Of a DNA stretch of 33,238 bases, positions 9,096-16,251 are shown piece after piece. Under the pieces are notes generated by a model that worked only from the letters and a program-made list of their open reading frames with translations, searched no databases and was not told where the DNA came from. The position numbers and the translations under genes are program-made. The stretch comes from Actinomycetes bacterium (lineage in GTDB: Bacteria; Actinomycetota; Acidimicrobiia; IMCC26256; Chersky-534), in assembly GCA_025463865.1 (NCBI GenBank), contig JAODBH010000108.1, positions 1-33,238 on the forward strand, given 5' to 3'. Numbering within the stretch: position 1 is the stretch's first letter; each line of letters starts with the position of its first letter.

Positions 9096-9572
9096 TTGCC
9101 AGACTTCGAGGCGTTCTTCGAACACGAGTACGGCGCAGTCCTGCGGACGGTCGCGCTCGCGATCGGCGATCACCCCCGAGCCGAGGAGGCGACCCAGGAG
9201 GCCTTCGCCCGCGCGTTCCGGAAGTGGCGCACGGTGTCGGAGATGACGCGGCCGGCAGCCTGGGTCCACGTCGTCGCCATGAACGCGGAGCGCAGCCGGC
9301 TGCGTCGTGCCTCGCGGATCTCGACCGCCGGACCTTCCGAAGCGGTAGGAGCCGTCGATCCCGCCCCAGCCGTGGTCGCGCGCGTGGTCGTCGCCCAGTT
9401 GCTCGACCGGCTGCCGCCCCGGCAGCGCGCCGCGATCGTCCTGCGCTACCTGGGTGAGCTCACCATTCCCGAGGTGGCCCGGGCTCTGGGCTGCGCCGAA
9501 GGCACGGTGAAGTCGGCGTTGCACGACGCGCTGCGGAACCTACGGGTCGAGCTCGAAGGGAGCGAGATGTGA
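9096..9572 (+). CDS. RNA polymerase sigma factor, ECF type (SigE-like)
   Basis: 158 aa. Region 2 is at residues 3-45 (FEAFFEHEYGAVLRTVALAIGD...EEATQEAFARAFRKW) and region 4 at about 103-150 (LLDRLPPRQRAAIVLRYL...VARALGCAEGTVKSALHDALRNLR), with a short linker. This is the two-domain layout of extracytoplasmic-function sigma factors. I favour the TTG at 9096 because AGGGGG sits just upstream and the protein then begins at region 2; no ATG or GTG start fits better. It is divergent from the fdhF/ydeP-like gene across about 215 bp. Its stop overlaps the GTG of the next gene by 4 bp, which couples it to a single-TM protein that may act as its regulator. Confidence 0.92.
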   Translation: MPDFEAFFEHEYGAVLRTVALAIGDHPRAEEATQEAFARAFRKWRTVSEMTRPAAWVHVVAMNAERSRLRRASRISTAGPSEAVGAVDPAPAVVARVVVAQLLDRLPPRQRAAIVLRYLGELTIPEVARALGCAEGTVKSALHDALRNLRVELEGSEM

Positions 9573-10189
9573 ACGAGGAGCAACTGCGCGGCGCATTGAC
9601 CGCGCTCGCCGGACCGGCTGGCCGCCCGTCACCGGAAGATCGCGACCGGGTGCGCCACCTCGTGCGGCGAGCGCGCCGGCGGGTAGGTGTCGTCGGTTGC
9701 GCGCTCGTTCTCGTGATCGGGCTCGGCGCCTTCACGTTCGTCGACGCGACGGCCGGGTCGAGCCCTCGACCGGTGATCGCGACCAGCTCGCCGGCGTGTC
9801 GTAGCCAGCTCCCGCGCGCTCGGCCGCAAGCGCAGGTTCCCCCCAGCGTCCGTGGGTGGGCGCACAATGCCCCGGTCGTGGGCGCGCGGACTCTCTGGGC
9901 GGTCCGGCGGCTCCTCACCGCCCCGGGCTTCCACGACGGCAGCGTGTGGAGGCTGAAGATCAGCTGGTTCGTCGACCCGCCGGGTCCGAACCAGCCCGCA
10001 CCGGTGTTCGTCGCACGCGAGGTGGGAGGGACGGCCCGGGCGACGGCCGAGGTGCACGCGGCCACCGACGCCCGCGGCTCGTGGTTCGCGTCGACGATCG
10101 ACCTGCCCGCGAGCGGCTGTTACGACTTCTCGATCCGCGAGCACGGGTTCACGCTCGTCTTCCGGCGGTACGTGGGCCCGGGGCGGTGA
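9569..10189 (+). CDS. Single-TM protein coupled to the sigma factor (putative anti-sigma or sensor)
   Basis: 206 aa, GTG start overlapping the sigma-factor stop by 4 bp. A charged N-terminal cytoplasmic segment of about 38 residues (MNEEQLRGALTALAG..., then DRDRVRHLVRRARRRVG) is followed by one transmembrane helix at about 39-58 (GVVGCALVLVIGLGAFTFVD). The outside domain of about 145 residues has two Cys (in PACRS and SGCYDF). I recognise no family domain. The arrangement, a short cytoplasmic N-terminus plus one TM plus a periplasmic or extracellular domain downstream of and overlapping an ECF sigma gene, is typical of anti-sigma factors, but no zinc-binding anti-sigma motif (HxxxCxxC) is present. 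The regulatory role is inference from position only. Confidence 0.7.
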   Translation: MNEEQLRGALTALAGPAGRPSPEDRDRVRHLVRRARRRVGVVGCALVLVIGLGAFTFVDATAGSSPRPVIATSSPACRSQLPRARPQAQVPPSVRGWAHNAPVVGARTLWAVRRLLTAPGFHDGSVWRLKISWFVDPPGPNQPAPVFVAREVGGTARATAEVHAATDARGSWFASTIDLPASGCYDFSIREHGFTLVFRRYVGPGR

Positions 10190-10208
10190 GCGCTCCTCGA
10201 CGGAGCGC
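10190..10208. terminator. Short hairpin between convergent genes
   Basis: The perfect 7-bp arms GCGCTCC and GGAGCGC enclose a 5-nt loop. It starts one base after the stop of the sigma-partner gene and ends 6 bp before the stop of the convergent secreted-repeat gene, so it could end transcription from both sides. There is no T-run, as is common for high-GC actinobacterial hairpins. Confidence 0.5.
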
Positions 10209-10213
10209 GTTGG

Positions 10214-10755
10214 CTAGTACCTGGAACTGGCCGTGGTGGTCGTCGCACCCGAGCCGGACGCGCGCGGGGCGAGCTGCTTGCCTGCCGGAGACAGCGCAAA
10301 CCAGCTTGCGCCGAACGCGGTGACGCCCTCACCGTTGGTGGCGCCGGCCTTCTGGTCGCCTTGGAAGAGATACAGCGGGTGGCCGTTGTAGGTGACCTGT
10401 CGGGTGCCGTCGGAGCGCGCGACCGTACCGATCAGTGAAGCCTTCGCTCCGTGTCCGACCGACGGTTTGCCCGTGACGGTCAGCGGCGGCCACGCGGTGG
10501 CGCAGGCGCCGGTGCAGGCGCTGGTGGTCCCCGAGTCCTTCTTGAACAGGTAGAGCGTGCGCCCCTTCGAGTTGACGAGGGTGTTGCCAAGCTTCGTCTT
10601 CGAGACCTTGACCGTCACCGTGGCCTTGGTCGCGGCAGCCGAGACACGGTCGACGCGCCCGCGTAGCCGCCGACGCCGACGCCGACGACTGCCAACGCGG
10701 TGATCGCCACCATTGCCGTACGTGCGAGGAGCTTGTTGGATCGTTTGGGATTCAT
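10214..10755 (-). pseudogene. Secreted-repeat (COG4315/Lipoprotein_15-like) gene with an apparent frameshift
   Basis: Two halves lie in different frames. From the ATG at 10755 (GAAGGA upstream) one frame encodes a clear export signal, MNPKRSNKLLARTAMVAITA then LAVVGVGVGGYAGAS, and then reads into Arg/Pro-rich nonsense and a stop. One base out of phase, from about 10660 to 10214, runs the mature domain: two repeats, NTLVNSKGRTLYLFKKDSG with a CTGAC pair, and QVTYNGHPLYLFQGDQ, ending in a Thr/Ser-rich tail. These TLYLF/PLYLF repeats are the hallmark of the small secreted-repeat lipoprotein family of unknown function. A one-base loss between about 10640 and 10670 would explain the break. It may be a real mutation or an assembly error; see the finding. 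Confidence 0.75.
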
Positions 10756-10922
10756 AGTGGTCCTTCTCGGTACGTCGGACTGATGTGACCTCCAGTTCCC
10801 CCTTGGGGCAGTGCCCGCTTGGGGCTTCCGTCCACCCTCGGATTGCGTCGTCGGCCGTCAGCGACGGCCCGGCGGGACCCGCGTGGAAGGGGTGTCGACG
10901 TCTCCGTCCGGGCGCGCCAGTA

Positions 10923-10948
10923 CCCACGCGCCTACCGGAGCGCGTGGG
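10923..10948 (-). terminator. Hairpin downstream of the acyl-CoA dehydrogenase gene
   Basis: The perfect 9-bp arms CCCACGCGC and GCGCGTGGG enclose an 8-nt loop. It lies about 30 bp beyond the stop of the minus-strand acyl-CoA dehydrogenase gene. There is no T-run. The 223 bp between that gene and the secreted-repeat gene otherwise show nothing I can name. Confidence 0.45.
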
Positions 10949-10978
10949 CCCGGCGCGGTGCGTGCTCCCTGGTGCGAA

Positions 10979-12193
10979 CTACTTGATGTGGATGCCGGAG
11001 ATGGCCCGGGCGATGACGAGCCGCTGGATCTCCGAGGTGCCCTCGAAGATCGTGTAGATCTTCGCGTCGCGGTGCCAACGCTCCACCGGGTACTCGCGCA
11101 CGTAGCCGTAGCCACCGAGGATCTGGATCGCCTCGTCGGTGACCTTCACCGCGGTCTCCCCCGCCTTGAGCTTGCTCATCGAGCCCTCACCGGCGGTGAA
11201 CGTCTTACCGTTGCGGGCCATCCAACACGCGCGCCAGACGAGCAGGCGGGATGCATCGATCTCCATGCGCATGTCGGCGAGCTTGAACGCGATGCCCTGG
11301 TTCTCGATGATCGCCCGACCGAACTGCTTGCGCTCCTTGGCGTAGTCGAGCGCGTACTCGTAGGCGGCCCGGGCGATGCCGACGGCCTGGGAGCCCACGA
11401 GCGGGCGGCTGGCCTCGAACGTGGCCATCGCGGCCTGCACCTTGCTGCTCTTGCCCTCGCGGGCGCGGGCGAGGCGCGCGTCGAGCTTCTCCTTGCCGCC
11501 GAGCAGGCAGCTGCCGGGCACGCGCACGTCGTCGAGGACGACCTCGGCGGTGTGGCTGGCGCGGATGCCGTGCTTCTTGAACTTCTGGCCCTGGCTCAAG
11601 CCGGGGGTGCCGGGCGGCACGACGAAGCTGGCGTGGCCGCGGGCCTTGAGCTCGGGTTCGACGGACGCGACGACCACGTGGATGTCGGCGATGCCGCCGT
11701 TGGTGATCCAGGTCTTCGTGCCGTTCAGGACCCACTCGTCCTTGGTCTCGTCGTACACGGCGCGGGTGCGGAGGGAGCTGACGTCACTGCCGGCGTCGGG
11801 CTCGCTCACCGCGAACGCGGCGAGCTGGATCTTCTCCGGCGTCCCGAAGCACTGGGGGACCCACTCGGCGATCTGCTCGGGCGTGCCGTTGCCGACGATG
11901 CCCGATACCCCCAGCGCGCTGCCGAAGATCGACAGGCCGATTCCGGCGTCACCCCAGAAGAGCTCCTCGCTCACGATCGGCATCGTGAGCCCGGTGGGGT
12001 CGGCGAAGGCCTGCGCGAAGAACTCCCACGAGTACAGCCCGATCTTGGCGGCCTCCTCGATGACCGGCCACGGGGTGGCTTCCTTCTCGTCCCACTCGTG
12101 GGCGACCGGGCGCACGACGTCCTCGGCGAAGTCGTGGACCCACATCTGGATCTGGAGCTGGTCCTCGTTGAGGTCGAGCGAGAAATCGGCCAT
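10979..12193 (-). CDS. Acyl-CoA dehydrogenase
   Basis: 404 aa FAD flavoenzyme introducing an alpha-beta double bond into an acyl-CoA thioester (fatty-acid or branched-chain catabolism), passing electrons to ETF. The N-terminal helical domain ([22 protein letters not shown]) is followed by the FAD/substrate beta domain signature [19 protein letters not shown] and WITNGG. The C-terminal helical domain contains [30 protein letters not shown] and [10 protein letters not shown]. Glu384 of FEGT sits at the catalytic-base position of medium-chain-type enzymes. The ATG start has GGAAGGA upstream. A perfect inverted repeat lies about 40 bp upstream of the start and may be an operator for a TetR-type regulator. 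No ETF or other beta-oxidation gene is adjacent, so chain-length preference is open. Confidence 0.95.
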   Translation of the reverse strand: MADFSLDLNEDQLQIQMWVHDFAEDVVRPVAHEWDEKEATPWPVIEEAAKIGLYSWEFFAQAFADPTGLTMPIVSEELFWGDAGIGLSIFGSALGVSGIVGNGTPEQIAEWVPQCFGTPEKIQLAAFAVSEPDAGSDVSSLRTRAVYDETKDEWVLNGTKTWITNGGIADIHVVVASVEPELKARGHASFVVPPGTPGLSQGQKFKKHGIRASHTAEVVLDDVRVPGSCLLGGKEKLDARLARAREGKSSKVQAAMATFEASRPLVGSQAVGIARAAYEYALDYAKERKQFGRAIIENQGIAFKLADMRMEIDASRLLVWRACWMARNGKTFTAGEGSMSKLKAGETAVKVTDEAIQILGGYGYVREYPVERWHRDAKIYTIFEGTSEIQRLVIARAISGIHIK

Positions 12194-12230
12194 CGAAGGT
12201 CCTTCCGGGGAGGTCGTCTCGGCTGCGATG

Positions 12231-12244
12231 TTACCGGACGGTAA
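12231..12244. promoter_or_regulatory. Palindromic operator-like site TTACCG-GA-CGGTAA
   Basis: The perfect 6-bp arms TTACCG and CGGTAA surround a 2-bp spacer, 38 bp upstream of the acyl-CoA dehydrogenase ATG, with a further GTTACC half-site 7 bp beyond. Short palindromes of this kind upstream of fatty-acid genes are typical binding sites for TetR-family repressors. No TetR gene is in the window, so the regulator is unknown. Confidence 0.5.
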
Positions 12245-12296
12245 TGGGAAGTTACCACCGTCTCACAGCACGCAAACGCCACCCGGAGCGACTCGC

Positions 12297-12314
12297 CCGG
12301 CCGGCGCCGGCCGG
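12297..12314 (-). terminator. GC palindrome just after the stop of the hypothetical gene
   Basis: An 18-bp perfect palindrome (CCGGCCGGC / GCCGGCCGG) ends 2 bp beyond the stop of the minus-strand gene at 12317. It has no loop of its own, so a hairpin would need to open at the centre. It may help end transcription, or may be chance in a very GC-rich spacer. Confidence 0.3.
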
Positions 12315-12316
12315 CC

Positions 12317-12793
12317 TCAGCTCAGGTCGTCGAGGTCGATGTCGGTGCCCCGCCGCACGAGCGCGATGAGCTTGCCGGCGAACGGCGGGTGCAACGGGAT
12401 CGCGCCGGTGCGGTGGTCGAGGGCGACCGTGAACTGGCGCTTGCCCTTGTAGGTGGGCAGCGAGACCCGCTCGGGGTCGGTCCACTTGTGGTAGCTCGGC
12501 TCGAGCTCGATCGCCTGGTACTCGCGGAAGCGCGGCGGCTTCGACGGGTTCGCCGCCATCGCGGCCATCAGCGACGTGGTGACGACGGTCGGGTAGGGCG
12601 ACGCGAGCCCGAAGCGCTTGACCTCGGCGGCCACGAAGGGCCGGAGCGCGTCCTTCAGCTTCGGGGTGCCGGCCCGCACGCCCGCGGCGAACGCGGCCAC
12701 CGCGGCCGCGTCGGCGGCGCGGTTGACCCGCAGCATGGTGTCGGTGAGCAGCTGGCGCTGATCGTCATCGAGTCGGAGTCGCAACGGTTCCAC
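12317..12793 (-). CDS. Conserved-looking hypothetical protein
   Basis: 158 aa from a GTG start. I do not recognise the family. Residues 5-60 form Ala-rich amphipathic helices (DDDQRQLLTDTMLRVNRAADAAAVAAFAAGV). The second half is more structured, with aromatic and charged residues (SYHKWTDPERVSLPTYKGKRQFTVALDHRTGAIPLHPPFAGKLIALVRRGTDIDLDDLS) that suggest a beta-rich region. No signal peptide or membrane helix is seen, so it is probably cytosolic. No clear ribosome-binding site precedes the GTG, so the start is uncertain. It lies between HU and acyl-CoA dehydrogenase on the same strand but is separated from both by hairpins, so it may be transcribed alone. Confidence 0.7.
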   Translation of the reverse strand: MEPLRLRLDDDQRQLLTDTMLRVNRAADAAAVAAFAAGVRAGTPKLKDALRPFVAAEVKRFGLASPYPTVVTTSLMAAMAANPSKPPRFREYQAIELEPSYHKWTDPERVSLPTYKGKRQFTVALDHRTGAIPLHPPFAGKLIALVRRGTDIDLDDLS

Positions 12794-12853
12794 GAAGGCG
12801 CATCGTAGGGGGACACGCGCAACCGCCGCGTTCCGGTTTCACGCGGACGCGAC

Positions 12854-12879
12854 GGAGCCCCCTCCGGGGAGGGGGCTCC
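12854..12879 (-). terminator. Strong hairpin after the HU gene
   Basis: The perfect 12-bp arms GGAGCCCCCTCC and GGAGGGGGCTCC are separated by only 2 nt, 23 bp beyond the stop of the minus-strand HU gene. It is the cleanest hairpin of its region and very likely ends the HU transcript despite lacking a U-tail. Confidence 0.65.
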
Positions 12880-12902
12880 GGGCACGACCGCGAAGGTTGC
12901 GA

Positions 12903-13454
12903 TCAGCGGGTGGTGCGCTTGGCCGGAGCCTTCTTCGCCGCGGTGGTCCGCTTGGCGGGCGCCTTGCGGACGGCGGCCTTCTTGGCCGGAGCCTTCTTGA
13001 CCGCCGCGCGCTTCACGGGTGCCTTCCTCGCGACGGGCGCCTTACGCGCCGGGGCCTTGCGGGCCGGCGCCTTCTTCGCCGCGGTCTTGCGAACCGGAGC
13101 CTTGGCGGGCGTGGCCTTGCGGGCCGCGGTGGTACGCGTGGCGGTCTTCTTCACCGGCGCGGCCTTGCGGACCGTACGACCGGAGAGCGCCGCGTCCTTG
13201 AACGCCTTCAGCGGCGTGATGCGGACCTTCTTCGAGGCCTTGATGCGGATGGCCTCGCCCGTCGCCGGGTTCCGGCCCATCCGCGCCTTCGAGTCGCGGC
13301 GGGCGAATTTGGCGAAACCGGGGATGGAGACCGGCTCACCCTTCGACACCTTCTCGGTGACGATGTCGACGAAGTGCTGGACGAAGGCCTCGGCCGAACG
13401 CTTGTCAGTATCCAAGCGCTCGCTGATCTCCGCCACGAGTTCTCTACGGTTCAC
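12903..13454 (-). CDS. hupB: HU-family DNA-binding protein with Lys/Ala/Pro-rich tail
   Basis: 183 aa nucleoid-associated histone-like protein. Residues 1-90 are a standard HU fold: MNRRELVAEISERL, the GEPVSIPGFAKFARRDSKARMGRNPATGE beta-arm that wraps the DNA minor groove, and IRIKASKKVRITPLKAFKD. Residues about 95-183 are a low-complexity basic tail built from AKKAPAKK/ARKAPARK-like units, resembling histone H1 tails and the HupB tails of mycobacteria, which add DNA binding and compaction. The GTG start has a strong GGAGG 5 nt upstream. It is probably a single-gene transcript ending at the hairpin at 12854-12879. The gene symbol is given by architecture. Confidence 0.93.
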   Translation of the reverse strand: MNRRELVAEISERLDTDKRSAEAFVQHFVDIVTEKVSKGEPVSIPGFAKFARRDSKARMGRNPATGEAIRIKASKKVRITPLKAFKDAALSGRTVRKAAPVKKTATRTTAARKATPAKAPVRKTAAKKAPARKAPARKAPVARKAPVKRAAVKKAPAKKAAVRKAPAKRTTAAKKAPAKRTTR

Positions 13455-13587
13455 GGATCCTCCATGGCTGACAACTGTGGGGTAACGGCGAGAGCCTTAC
13501 ACCTCGGCCCGCGAAATACATGGAATCCAGGGACTTTTCTTCGCGTCCTCGGTCGGGAAGGCCCGGTTTTCGGGCTCCGCGGCCGCG

Positions 13588-13632
13588 CGTCGACGCGTAG
13601 GACCCCTCATTTCGGACTCCGACGCGTCGACG
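13588..13632 (-). terminator. Inverted repeat after the ferritin-like operon
   Basis: The perfect 11-bp arms CGTCGACGCGT and ACGCGTCGACG are separated by 23 nt and end 6 bp beyond the stop of the minus-strand ferritin-like gene. The left arm overlaps a self-complementary 12-mer, so other pairings are possible. A second small hairpin (GCCCG-GTTTT-CGGGC, 13561-13575) follows. Together they probably form the terminator of the two-gene unit. Confidence 0.5.
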
Positions 13633-13638
13633 ACGTCG

Positions 13639-14424
13639 CTACGCGTTGCCGATGTGGTCGGTGGTGGGGCGCGCGGCGTCGGTGATGCTGAACGCGTCCG
13701 GTACGGGGTACTGGCCGAGCACGAAGCTCAGGATCGCGGCGTGCTGCATCTCGACCGGCTGGATCGAGGCGGGAAGTTGCAGCTGCTGGACGTCCTGCAA
13801 CTGCTGCAGGCTCTTCTGGTACGTCGCGGCGGCTGCGTTCTCGAGCTGGAGCGCGAGCGTCGCGACGCCCACGATGTCCTTGACGTTGGCGATCGCGGGC
13901 GTGACGACGAGGTCCATCACCGTGGTGTCCACCTGCTTGCCCACCTTGTTGGCCGACGGCAGCGCTGCGTTCCAGGCGTCGGCGTGGTCCTGGTGCTGCT
14001 GCATCACGGTCGTGATGAAGGTGCTGATGGCCGGCGGGACGGGCCCGAGCTTGCCGCTCTGAGCCGCCTTGAGCGCGGTGGCATAGGTGAGGACCGCGGT
14101 GTTCTCCAGCGCGGCGGCGAGCATGCCGACCTGGACGGCGGTGGGAGCGCTCTTCGCCGGGGGCTTCCCGGCAGAGGTGGTGGTGGTCGGCGGCTTGGCG
14201 CTGTCGGTCCCGCCGCAGGCGGCCAACGCGACACCGCCGAGCGCGACGCCCGAACCGACGAGGAAGCCGCGACGGCTCGACTGGTGCGTCCCGGCCTGGC
14301 GGACGCCGTCGCGCAGCTTCTCCGACCACTTCGACACTGCCGCGTGCATCTCGGGCAGCGCCTGCTGGTGCATCCCGTCGAGGTTCGCGGTCATCGCCGT
14401 GAGCTGGGCCTCGCTGATGTGCAT
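13639..14424 (-). CDS. Ferritin-like domain protein, Tat-exported lipoprotein
   Basis: 261 aa. A helical N-region of about 50 residues precedes a twin-arginine signal SSRRGFLV (Arg51-Arg52), a hydrophobic stretch and lipobox LAAC with Cys70. A Thr/Ser/Pro linker then leads to a four-helix bundle of the Ferritin_2 type. Its helix motifs carry likely metal ligands: LENTAVLTY, QQHQDHADAW, LENAAAATY and VEMQHAAIL. It is predicted to be folded and metal-loaded in the cytoplasm, then exported by Tat and anchored outside the membrane. Its physiological role is unknown. I chose the ATG at 14424 (GGAAGGA upstream); a GTG overlapping the previous stop is possible. It is a paralogue of the upstream gene, 23 bp away, and surely co-transcribed. 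Confidence 0.88.
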   Translation of the reverse strand: MHISEAQLTAMTANLDGMHQQALPEMHAAVSKWSEKLRDGVRQAGTHQSSRRGFLVGSGVALGGVALAACGGTDSAKPPTTTTSAGKPPAKSAPTAVQVGMLAAALENTAVLTYATALKAAQSGKLGPVPPAISTFITTVMQQHQDHADAWNAALPSANKVGKQVDTTVMDLVVTPAIANVKDIVGVATLALQLENAAAATYQKSLQQLQDVQQLQLPASIQPVEMQHAAILSFVLGQYPVPDAFSITDAARPTTDHIGNA

Positions 14425-14447
14425 GACGTCCTTCCGGCGGCCGAACC

Positions 14448-15305
14448 TCACTTGACCACTCCTTCCGTGCTCGGACGCGCGTCCTGGGTCGTGACGAAGG
14501 CTTCGGGGAATCCGACGCTGCCCAACGCCGGAGGCAGAGCCATCAGGTCGGGGGGCGGAAGCACGATCAGGTCGGCCTGGAGGCCGACGAGCAGCTCCCG
14601 GACCGCCAGTAGCGTCGCCGCGTGCTGGGCCTCGACGCCCATGATGCTCGCGGTGACGACGCGGGCGTTCTCGTCGGCGAGCGCCGTGATGTTCGCGACG
14701 TAGGTCTCCTCCGCCGCCTGCTCGAGCAAGATCGCGAGGTTGACCACGGGCAGAGGACTCGTGAGGCCAGGCTTGGCCTGGTTCACGAGCCCCTGCAGAA
14801 CCGGGTCGGGAGCCGTCTGCGCCTTGCCGCCGAGCTTGGTCACCAAGGCGTTGAACGCGATGCCGTGCTGCTCGTGCTGACGGGCGGTGGTGATGGCGAA
14901 GTTCTTGATCGTGACGTTGGCGGAGTCGCCGCCGATGAAGGGCAACGTCAGCGCGAGCGTGTACGTGGCCACCGCCAGGTTCTCGATCGACGCCGCGGTC
15001 TGCAGGATCTGTACGTCGGCTGTCTGGTCGGCGTACGCGGGCGACTCCATCAGCGCGAGGAGCGCGGCGCCGAAGCCGACGCCCGCGAGCGCGCCCTTGG
15101 AGAAGAACCCGCGGCTGCGTGCGACGCGGCTGCGCTCTGCGGCGAACGCGCGGTTCGCCTCGACGTCGTCCTCGCCGGCCGCGCGGCGCTCGAGTCCGCG
15201 TTCGGTGAGCTCGGCGAGTGGTCCGGCACTGGCCCGTTGGGCGTCGGCGTGCAGGTCCTGGGACTCCTCGGTGAGCTGCTCGAGCGCCCGATCGTCGATC
15301 GACAT
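14448..15305 (-). CDS. Ferritin-like domain protein, exported
   Basis: 285 aa. A long charged N-region (residues 1-65, Glu/Arg/Ala-rich) leads to RSRGFFSKGALAGVGFGAAL and ends at AYA-DQ (cleavage after about residue 92). This resembles a Tat signal, but the arginines are split by Ser (RSR), so the route is uncertain. The mature part is a Ferritin_2-type four-helix bundle with ligand-bearing motifs IENLAVATY, ARQHEQHGIAF, LEQAAEETY and VEAQHAATL. A C-terminal Pro/Leu-rich extension follows. The ATG at 15305 (AAGGGAG upstream) gives the family-like start. It is the first gene of a two-gene unit with the lipoprotein paralogue, suggesting the two act together, perhaps as a heteromer (inference). 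Confidence 0.86.
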   Translation of the reverse strand: MSIDDRALEQLTEESQDLHADAQRASAGPLAELTERGLERRAAGEDDVEANRAFAAERSRVARSRGFFSKGALAGVGFGAALLALMESPAYADQTADVQILQTAASIENLAVATYTLALTLPFIGGDSANVTIKNFAITTARQHEQHGIAFNALVTKLGGKAQTAPDPVLQGLVNQAKPGLTSPLPVVNLAILLEQAAEETYVANITALADENARVVTASIMGVEAQHAATLLAVRELLVGLQADLIVLPPPDLMALPPALGSVGFPEAFVTTQDARPSTEGVVK

Positions 15306-15456
15306 GGGGTGCGTACTCCCTTGCGTCAGTGGTGGTTCCGGGGGAAAACGTAGGACGGACGGCCGCCGAATCCTCAATCTTGGCGCTCGACCGGCGCGAG
15401 GTCCGGGAGTGCGCGGCCCTGATCACGTCCGACCTGGGATCACAACGAGCGCCGCA

Positions 15457-15495
15457 GGGCCGTCGGACTCCCCCCTCCTGAGCGTCCGACGGCCC
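15457..15495 (-). terminator. Hairpin downstream of the HdeD-like gene
   Basis: The perfect 12-bp arms GGGCCGTCGGAC and GTCCGACGGCCC enclose a 15-nt loop, about 10 bp beyond the stop of the minus-strand HdeD-like gene. It separates that gene from the ferritin-like pair. Confidence 0.65.
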
Positions 15496-15504
15496 CCGCG
15501 CGAG

Positions 15505-16119
15505 CTAGTCGACGGTCGGCACGCCCTCCGCCGCAGCGATGCGGTCGAACGCCTTCGGCAGGTTCTTGATCTCGAACGCGAGGACGATCTGGAGGATGCC
15601 GATCAACACGGCCCAGATACCCACGACCGTGATCGCAACCGCGAGCGTGAGACCGGGCCGCCGCAGCAGGTAGATGCCGAGCGGCACCTCGATGAGGCCC
15701 GTGATCAGCAGGAGCCACCAGTAGGCGATGTCGTGGCGGTTCGCGAGGGAGCCGACGATGTCGACGGCGCCGTTCACGACGATCGAGGCGCCGATGAAGA
15801 TCGCGATGAGCAGCAGCGTCTGGCCCGGCCAGGCCAGGACCACCACGCCGGCGATCATCTCGAGGACTCCGAAGCCGAGCGTCCAGTTCCGTGAGCTGCC
15901 GTCGAGTGGCGGTGTGATGGCACGCATCAGGCCTTGGAAGATCAGCACCAAGGCGACGAACGTCGCAAGCTCGGAGACGGTCCACTTGGCGTCGAGGATG
16001 ACGATCCCGGCGACCAGGGCGACCAGGCCACTGAGCAACAGGGTCCACCACGACTTCGCGATCCGGACCGCGATCTCGCGGGTGAGGGGAGTCGGGGGGC
16101 CGAATGGTTGCATCAACAT
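15505..16119 (-). CDS. HdeD/DUF308-family membrane protein
   Basis: 204 aa, predicted with about six transmembrane helices arranged as repeated hairpins: WWTLLLSGLVALVAGIVIL, LATFVALVLIFQGLM, TLGFGVLEMIAGVVVLAWP, LLLIAIFIGASIVVNGAVDI, WWLLLITGLIEVPLGIYLL and LAVAITVVGIWAVLIGILQI. This is the DUF308 layout of HdeD, which in enterobacteria is linked to acid resistance; in actinobacteria the role is unknown. The ATG at 16119 follows AAGGGG and gives a start just before the first helix. It has its own terminator downstream and 132 bp upstream, so it is likely monocistronic. The FdhF/YdeP gene of this window is another family tied to acid resistance in E. coli, but it is 7 kb away and this may be coincidence. 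Confidence 0.88.
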   Translation of the reverse strand: MLMQPFGPPTPLTREIAVRIAKSWWTLLLSGLVALVAGIVILDAKWTVSELATFVALVLIFQGLMRAITPPLDGSSRNWTLGFGVLEMIAGVVVLAWPGQTLLLIAIFIGASIVVNGAVDIVGSLANRHDIAYWWLLLITGLIEVPLGIYLLRRPGLTLAVAITVVGIWAVLIGILQIVLAFEIKNLPKAFDRIAAAEGVPTVD

Positions 16120-16251
16120 GGGTTGCCCCTTTCGTTCGCCGCGGGACGCGGCGCCCGGAGTATTCCAGAGCCCGAGCCCTTGCGAGGCGATGCAACGCGA
16201 GGGCAACGCGGAGCTACCCGGGGGGCGAGCCCCTCATCGCGGCGGACGGTC

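Noticed and set aside
7195-9246. A 683-codon open frame antisense to the FdhF/YdeP gene
   Set aside because: No motif, and its opposite strand encodes a fully recognisable enzyme.
12906-13170. Repetitive DNA in the 3' part of the HU gene, considered as a tandem repeat or CRISPR-like array
   Set aside because: The units are in-frame Lys/Ala/Pro codons without regular spacers; it is the normal protein tail.
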